Source: Rhizophagus clarus (lineage: Eukaryota; Glomeromycota; Glomeromycetes; Glomerales; Glomeraceae). Taken from it: a stretch of DNA of 64,000 bases. Where the stretch lies: assembly GCA_015698045.1 (NCBI GenBank), contig BLAL01000302.1, positions 372,001 to 436,000 on the forward strand. The letters are read 5' to 3'. The notes below the pieces were generated by a model, which did not search any database, had not been told where the DNA came from, and saw only the letters and a list, made by a program, of their open reading frames with translations. The position numbers and the translations under genes were made by a program. Positions 59,362 through 64,000 of this stretch are shown piece by piece (position 1 is the first letter of the stretch; each line of letters begins with the position of its first letter).

Positions 59362-61069
59362 ATGGTGGCACAGTCAACACTTCCACCTTCTGAACCTGAA
59401 GAGAAATCACAAAACCCTTATCTTTTAAATGAAAAACCTAAAAAATGGAATATTAGAGATGATCCAATTACATGGTCAAATTGGTATAAACACATTGACT
59501 GGTTACATACTCCTTTACTTATTGGAATACCGACAATAGGACTCTACGGAGCATTTACAACTAAACTTACAACTTATACTGCTATTTGGTCTGTTATATA
59601 TTATTTTATCACCGGGTTAGGAATTACTGCTGGTAAGTATTTAGAAAGTTCAGAGAGAAATGTTTCTTTTAAAAAAAAAAAAAAGAATGAAAAGAAAAAA
59701 GATCATTAAATTCAGTCAGTGTATATTTTATCCTCCAAAAAATTCTTAAAAAAGAAAAAACCATCAATACATTCTTTTTAACTTTATCACTTTTGAAATA
59801 ATAATCTCTATATTCTAAACTAAAAATAGTATGCGGGCGTTTAGAAAGTTTGTGCTACGCGTAGATCAATTGTTTTTCTAACGATTTAATTCAATCTAAT
59901 AGGGTATCACAGATTATGGTCTCATCGTTCATATAAAGCATCTAGACCCCTTGAAATATTCTTAATCTTTGCATCATCTGGTGCAGTACAAGGTTCAATT
60001 CGTTGGTGGAGCCGTAATCATCGAGCTCATCATCGTTATACTGATACCAATAAAGATCCTTATTGTGCAAATAAAGGATTAATTTATTCACATATAGGTT
60101 GGATGGTACTAAAACAAAATCCGAATGAAATTGGAAGAGCTGATATATCGGATTTAAATGCTGACCCATTAATAGTATTACAGCATAAACATTATGGTTT
60201 ATTCGCCATTGTAATGGGCTTTGTTTTACCTACTATTGTAGCAGGTTTGGGTTGGGGTGATTATTGGGTAAGTTAAATACATAAAGTAATCGTTACAAAA
60301 ATATAAAATTATATAATAAGCATTATTTTTGTTATTGTAGGGAGGATTTTATTATGCAGCTTTACTTCGTTTAACATTTGTTCATCATGCAACGTTTTGT
60401 GTAAATTCATTGGCGCATTATTTAGGAAATCATACTTTTGATGATCGACGTTCTCCTCGTGATCATTTCATAACTGCCCTATTGTCACTTGGTGAAGGAT
60501 ATCATAATTTTCATCATGAATTTCCATCAGATTATCGTAATGCTATTGAATTTTATCAATATGATCCAACTAAATGGTTAATTAAAGCTTTATCATATGT
60601 TGGTATAACTCATCATTTAAAAAGATTCCCTGATAACGAAATTAAAAAAGGTATATTTTTAATGGAACAAAAGAAATTGGATCAGAAAAAATTATTATTA
60701 CAATGGGGTAAAGATATTTCTAAATTACCTGTTTTCACATTCGAAGAATGTAAGTCTTTTACTATTATTTTTTTTATAAAGAAAATGAGAGAGATAAAGA
60801 TTAACATTTTTTTTATCTTAACAGTTCAAGAAGGAGCTAAAACAAATAATTGGATTTGCATTGAAGGAATTATTCATGATGTTACATCATTTGTTGACGA
60901 ACATCCTGGTGGCAAATCATTTTTAACAACTTCGATTGGTAAAGATGTGACAACTTATTTTAATGGTGGTGTTTATGATCATACTAATGCCGCTAGAAAT
61001 TTAATGTCAAATTTAAGAGTAGGTGTCATTGCTGGTGGTGGTGAGGTTGAACATAGGAAAACTAAATAA
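59362..61069 (+). CDS. OLE1: Acyl-CoA delta-9 desaturase with cytochrome b5 domain
   Basis: Four exons: 59362-59632, 59903-60267, 60341-60749, 60825-61069, joining to 429 residues. The three histidine boxes of stearoyl-CoA desaturases are present: HRLWSH (93-98), HRAHH (130-134) and HNFHH (267-271), plus NSLAH (234-238) near the metal site. Hydrophobic pairs of membrane helices flank them. Residues about 349-425 are a fused cytochrome b5 domain with haem ligands in HPGGK (His375) and YDHTNAARN (His401), the fungal Ole1 arrangement. The enzyme sits in the ER membrane and introduces the delta-9 double bond into palmitoyl- or stearoyl-CoA, with electrons from NADH-cytochrome b5 reductase. An in-frame readthrough of intron 1 would add only a lysine-rich tail and stop, so splicing is needed. 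The N-terminus is short compared with yeast Ole1 (510 aa). Confidence 0.95.
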
Positions 61070-61432
61070 ATATATAAAAGTCGTAATGTTGTAGACTATA
61101 ACTTTTAAAATACAGTATATTTTATCTTTTAAAACATAAATATATATACTATACCAATACAATAAAAATATTTCACTATATTGAAATAGATTACGTAATT
61201 AACTTTTTATAAAAATGGCGTAAAAGTCAAAGTTTGCATGTAGTAGATCAAATAAACATACATGTATAGAATAATTTGATTTACCAGATCAGTAAAATTG
61301 TTATCAAAATATTTTGCAGTTCATTTTGAATTTATAAAAAAACCGGATTTTTCGAGAAACACGTAAAGGCTTAATTCGGCGCAAGCAAGGAAATACGGAA
61401 GGCTGAAAATTGATAATGACTTAGATTTTAAA
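61070..61432. other. Spacer, desaturase to RBM48
   Basis: About 360 bp with the desaturase 3' end (AATAAAAATA near 61160) and the RBM48 upstream region. Nothing else is recognised. Confidence 0.55.
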
Positions 61433-62941
61433 ATGAGTGAAGAATTGAACAGTTTAGTTGTTAGTTTCTTTTATATCAACTTTTTACAATTAAAAAATTT
61501 ATACGTTACGACTTTTAATTTTATTTATTTAAATAAGATCTTCCTGAAAGACCTGCATATAGAGCTGGCCGTAAACCTACAGCTACCCGGGTTTATACAA
61601 TTAACCAAGAGTCGAGGTATTAAATATGCTGTTAAGAATACTATTTACTGGAGTTAAATAATATTGTCTCTAAATGTCAAAATGTTCATTTTAAATATAA
61701 AGATATTTGGTTGTAGAAAACGTTCCTGCACTCGGTTTAACAAAAGAACTTCTTGAATTATTTGCACTTTATGGAACCGTAGAAGAGTATGTTATAAGTT
61801 AATTAATTCAATCAGTTCATTAATTTTATAAAATATATGTGTACAATTTCAAATTGATATTAAAAATATTTAGGTATCAATATCTTGATGATTATCCGTG
61901 CGAAGAATTCACTGATGTTTATTGGATAAAATTTCAATCACTTCCTCAGGCGAGGTATGTTTTTTTTTTTGGTTGTAAAATTATGAATAAATATAATATA
62001 TAATACATAATATATATATATATATATGTATGTATGTATGTATGTATTCTTGATTTTTAGGGTTGCGAAGAGAAAAGTTGATGATCACATATTTTTTAGT
62101 TCTAGTCTAAGAGTACGTTATGGTCCAGAGTATGAAACTATTGAAGATACTCGACAAAAATTACATGATAGACGTGTTGTAATTTCTATTAAAACCAATG
62201 AACAAAAAGAATACGAATATAAAAGTAAAAAAAAAAATCAAATATAAATGAGTTAATTTATTCATGATGATGATAAAAAAATTATTTATTTATTTATTTT
62301 TTGATTTTTTGATTTTAAAAATTTTAGATGATAAATCGACGGAATCTTTGAAATCAGTACATCATCAAAAATTGAATGATTCTTCTCAACCATTAAGATC
62401 AACTCCAGTTATTTATCCTCAACCTGATCCATCAGCTTATTATAATTGTTATGATTATAACTATTATAATTATCCTTATTTTTCAGCTCAAAGGTAGTTA
62501 GTTATAAATCAAACTATGTAAAATGTAAAACAAAGATAGAAAATATATAATATATATTTTATTTATATTAAACTATCTTTTATTTTTAGTCAAGAACCGC
62601 CAATACCTGGAATCGGATATCCTTCGGCTTCATTTTCAACAAGTTTTTCTTCCACGTCATATGAATATCATACCGATCAAAATGTAATTATAATATTGGT
62701 TTTTTTACTATTTATTGAATTATATAATTTCCCCATAATTCAAAGTAAAGTGACATATTCCTACCCTAAACCTAACCTTACCAACACTAATTTTAAAATA
62801 TTATATTATTTTTATTAGTCTTCTACAGTTAACACAATACGACAAAGAATTAACGATGCTTCAAAAGTTTCTCCGGACAAAGACAAAGGTAATGTAAATC
62901 AGACATCCACAGGCAGTTCAACTAAACGTAGAAGAATATAG
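61433..62941 (+). CDS. RBM48: RNA-binding protein RBM48-like
   Basis: Eight exons: 61433-61451, 61538-61616, 61703-61786, 61874-61954, 62061-62224, 62328-62493, 62590-62683, 62819-62941; 269 residues. The N-terminal part has the family signature LPERPAYRAGRKPTATRVYT, then NQESRYLVVENVPALGLTKE. The single RRM runs to about residue 120 (FALYGTVEEYQYLDDYPCEE, DVYWIKFQSLPQARVAKRKV). It is followed by the RBM48 tail motif YGPEYETIEDTRQKLHDRR. A Tyr/Pro/Ser-rich middle and a C-terminal NTIRQRINDASK end match the family. RBM48 binds ARMC7 and acts in minor (U12-type) intron splicing. Exon 1 is short and its donor (GTTTAG) is weak, so the first six residues are less certain. Intron 4 carries a (TA)n(TGTA)n microsatellite. 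Confidence 0.88.
61995..62046. repeat. (TA)n / (TGTA)n microsatellite in RBM48 intron 4
   Basis: AT dinucleotides pass into about five TGTA tetranucleotides, about 15-60 bases before the exon 5 acceptor. Length changes here would alter the distance from branch point to acceptor. Confidence 0.85.
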
Positions 62942-63244
62942 AATAAATGCATTCACAGATAATCCATTTAATGATAATTTATATAACGTTTGAATCGTTC
63001 CCTTAGTTATCAGCAATCAAAGTAATTCAATTACAATTTTTACAAATGAAATTAGATCATAAAATCTTTTATTTAAGGAACAAGGTTATATTAATATTTA
63101 TTAAATAATAAAAAAAAATAAACAGAAGAATAACAAAAAAATAACTAATTTAAATACAATAAAATAACATAAATAAACATTAATTTACTTCATATAAAAA
63201 CCCGATTATTTTGATTATTTATTACTATTTTTTTATTATATTAT
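62942..63244. other. Convergent spacer, RBM48 / penta-EF gene
   Basis: About 300 bp of AT-rich 3' sequence from two convergent genes, with several AATAAA-like strings on both strands (near 63105 and 63160). No gene is seen. Confidence 0.55.

Positions 63245-64000
<756 letters not shown>

Noticed and set aside
62765..62790. Telomere-like string CCCTAAACCTAACC
   Set aside because: Too short and irregular, and it lies inside intron 7 of RBM48; more likely chance or an old fill-in at a break.

Overview
The window looks like AT-rich genomic DNA of an early-diverging fungus, most likely an arbuscular mycorrhizal (Glomeromycotina, Rhizophagus-like) genome. Support: short phase-consistent GT-AG introns of roughly 50-250 nt, a fungal acyl-CoA desaturase with a C-terminal cytochrome b5 domain, an Rrp12-type ribosome factor, a tandem NYN-nuclease family, a decayed Crinkler (CRN)-like gene, and decayed transposons in DNA that is nearly pure A/T. 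The genus is inferred; no sequence search was run.

Layout. 1-2.6 kb: AT-rich, decayed, no gene. 2.6-7.4 kb: three tandem minus-strand copies of an NYN-domain (PIN-like RNase) gene, all with one three-exon structure. 7.4-11.6 kb: no gene recognised. 11.6-15.0 kb: a ten-exon minus-strand WW-WW-MyTH4-RhoGAP gene. 15.0-19.1 kb: non-coding, with a possible LTR remnant. 19.1-23.2 kb: intronless RRP12-like gene. 23.7-25.0 kb: peroxisomal-type mitochondrial-family carrier (minus). 26.4-28.2 kb: F-box/LRR gene (minus). 28-54 kb: a long AT-rich repeat compartment. It holds a 4.3-kb TIR-bounded element with a broken DDE-like gene (37.8-42.1 kb), several MITE-like palindromes and diverged tandem repeats, and a CRN-like relic at 46-47 kb. 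54.5-64 kb: a dense block of housekeeping genes: a membrane protein with a GC-AG intron, HSBP1, a TANGO2/NRDE protein, delta-9 desaturase, RBM48, and a penta-EF-hand protein cut by the window edge.

Working together. The housekeeping genes cover ribosome maturation (RRP12), minor-intron splicing (RBM48), heat-shock control (HSBP1), lipid metabolism (desaturase, peroxisomal carrier, possibly TANGO2), Rho signalling and calcium/membrane function. They do not form one pathway. The strongest candidate for something undescribed is the NYN family at 2.6-7.4 kb. It joins a PIN-like nuclease fold to a conserved C-terminal domain that looks RRM-like, has been duplicated twice with its flanks, and has diverged at one active-site acidic residue and at the C-terminus. 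The second candidate is the 4.3-kb element, whose gene I cannot place in a named transposase superfamily. All exon structures were read by eye from splice signals and frame continuity.
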